A stretch of DNA of 30,500 nucleotides, from positions 4,394,501 to 4,425,000 of the forward strand of contig WPIO01000017.1 in NCBI GenBank assembly GCA_009760855.2, in the 5' to 3' direction. The notes under the pieces are model-generated. The model saw only the letters and a program-made list of their open reading frames with translations. It was not told the origin of the DNA and made no database searches. The position numbers and the translations under genes were made by a program. Of this stretch, positions 30,167 through 30,500 are shown one piece after another (position 1 is the first letter of the stretch; every line of letters starts with the position of its first letter). This DNA comes from Cristatella mucedo. Taxonomy: Eukaryota; Bryozoa; Phylactolaemata; Cristatellidae.

Positions 30167-30500
30167 CAGTGATGCGGCGCGATGCATTGGCTTGGCTTCG
30201 AACATCGACCGTGCGCCTTCTTTAAAGCTCCACCACCACCGAGCCGAGCCGCACCCTGCAGGGTCACGGAGGTCACGTGAAGCTCGCTGCTCTGGCGAAC
30301 CACTGCTGTCCTTGAGCAACCGAGATACTGGCCAGAAATACAGCGAGCAATGCGGCCAGCAATGCAGCCAGGCCGCTTTCGTCCACCGTCTTAAGCTTCG
30401 AAGGTTAAATTAGCCAATGGGAACGCGTAATGCAGCCGACGCAGCCTGACATTGCCAGCCGCCGTGCGCCGCCGTTCCAGCGCGTCGCCTGTGGCCCCCT
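30167..30500. other. GC-rich end of window, unassigned
   Basis: GC- and CpG-rich. It contains an E-box (GTCACGTGA at 30272-30280) and a CCAAT motif (TAGCCAATGGG, near 30411). It might be the edge of a promoter island of a gene beyond the window. Open frames here have no recognised domain. Confidence 0.3.

Overview
The window looks like gene-poor nuclear DNA of a metazoan, most likely an invertebrate with a large, repeat-rich genome. I cannot name the species from sequence alone. The evidence is decayed non-LTR retrotransposons of the L2/CR1 type, tRNA-derived SINEs with A and B boxes, a Tigger (pogo/Tc1-mariner) fossil, a hAT-like MITE, long CA, TA and GA microsatellites, and no operon-like packing of open frames. 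No host protein-coding gene, rRNA or functional tRNA can be supported with confidence.

Layout. 1-4.4 kb: a LINE graveyard of 3' ends of family 'LINE-A' on both strands, a GA microsatellite, a SINE and a second family 'LINE-B'. 4.4-6.6 kb: a GC-richer stretch with promoter-like motifs, a hAT-like MITE with a SINE nested inside, and GA/GACA repeats. 6.6-9.6 kb: two minus-strand LINE-A copies; the second is nearly full length (endonuclease, reverse transcriptase, C-terminal region, 3' tail) but frameshifted. 9.7-11.1 kb: mostly unassigned, with CCAAT, E-box and TATA motifs. 11.2-13.1 kb: CA/TG repeat, SINE, TA arrays, an unidentified dispersed repeat ('repeat R') and a perfect 168-bp palindrome. 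13.1-18.1 kb: LINE-A, LINE-B and a third LINE type ('LINE-C'), with more TA repeat. 18.4-20.0 kb: a Tigger element carrying two SINEs. 20.6 kb: a small MITE. 21.3-23.8 kb: a degenerate tandem array with a period near 169 bp. 23.9-29.1 kb: three more decayed LINE copies around one open stretch at 25.6-26.0 kb that could be an exon. 29.3-30.5 kb: a second copy of repeat R, two facing SINEs and a GC-rich end.

How the parts relate: SINE type B ends in the same stem-loop tail as LINE-A, so LINE-A probably supplied the enzyme that copied it. SINE type A and LINE-B share a shorter 'GCTATACAAA' core near their 3' ends. All autonomous elements seen here are broken. The names LINE-A/B/C, SINE-A/B and repeat R are labels for this window only.
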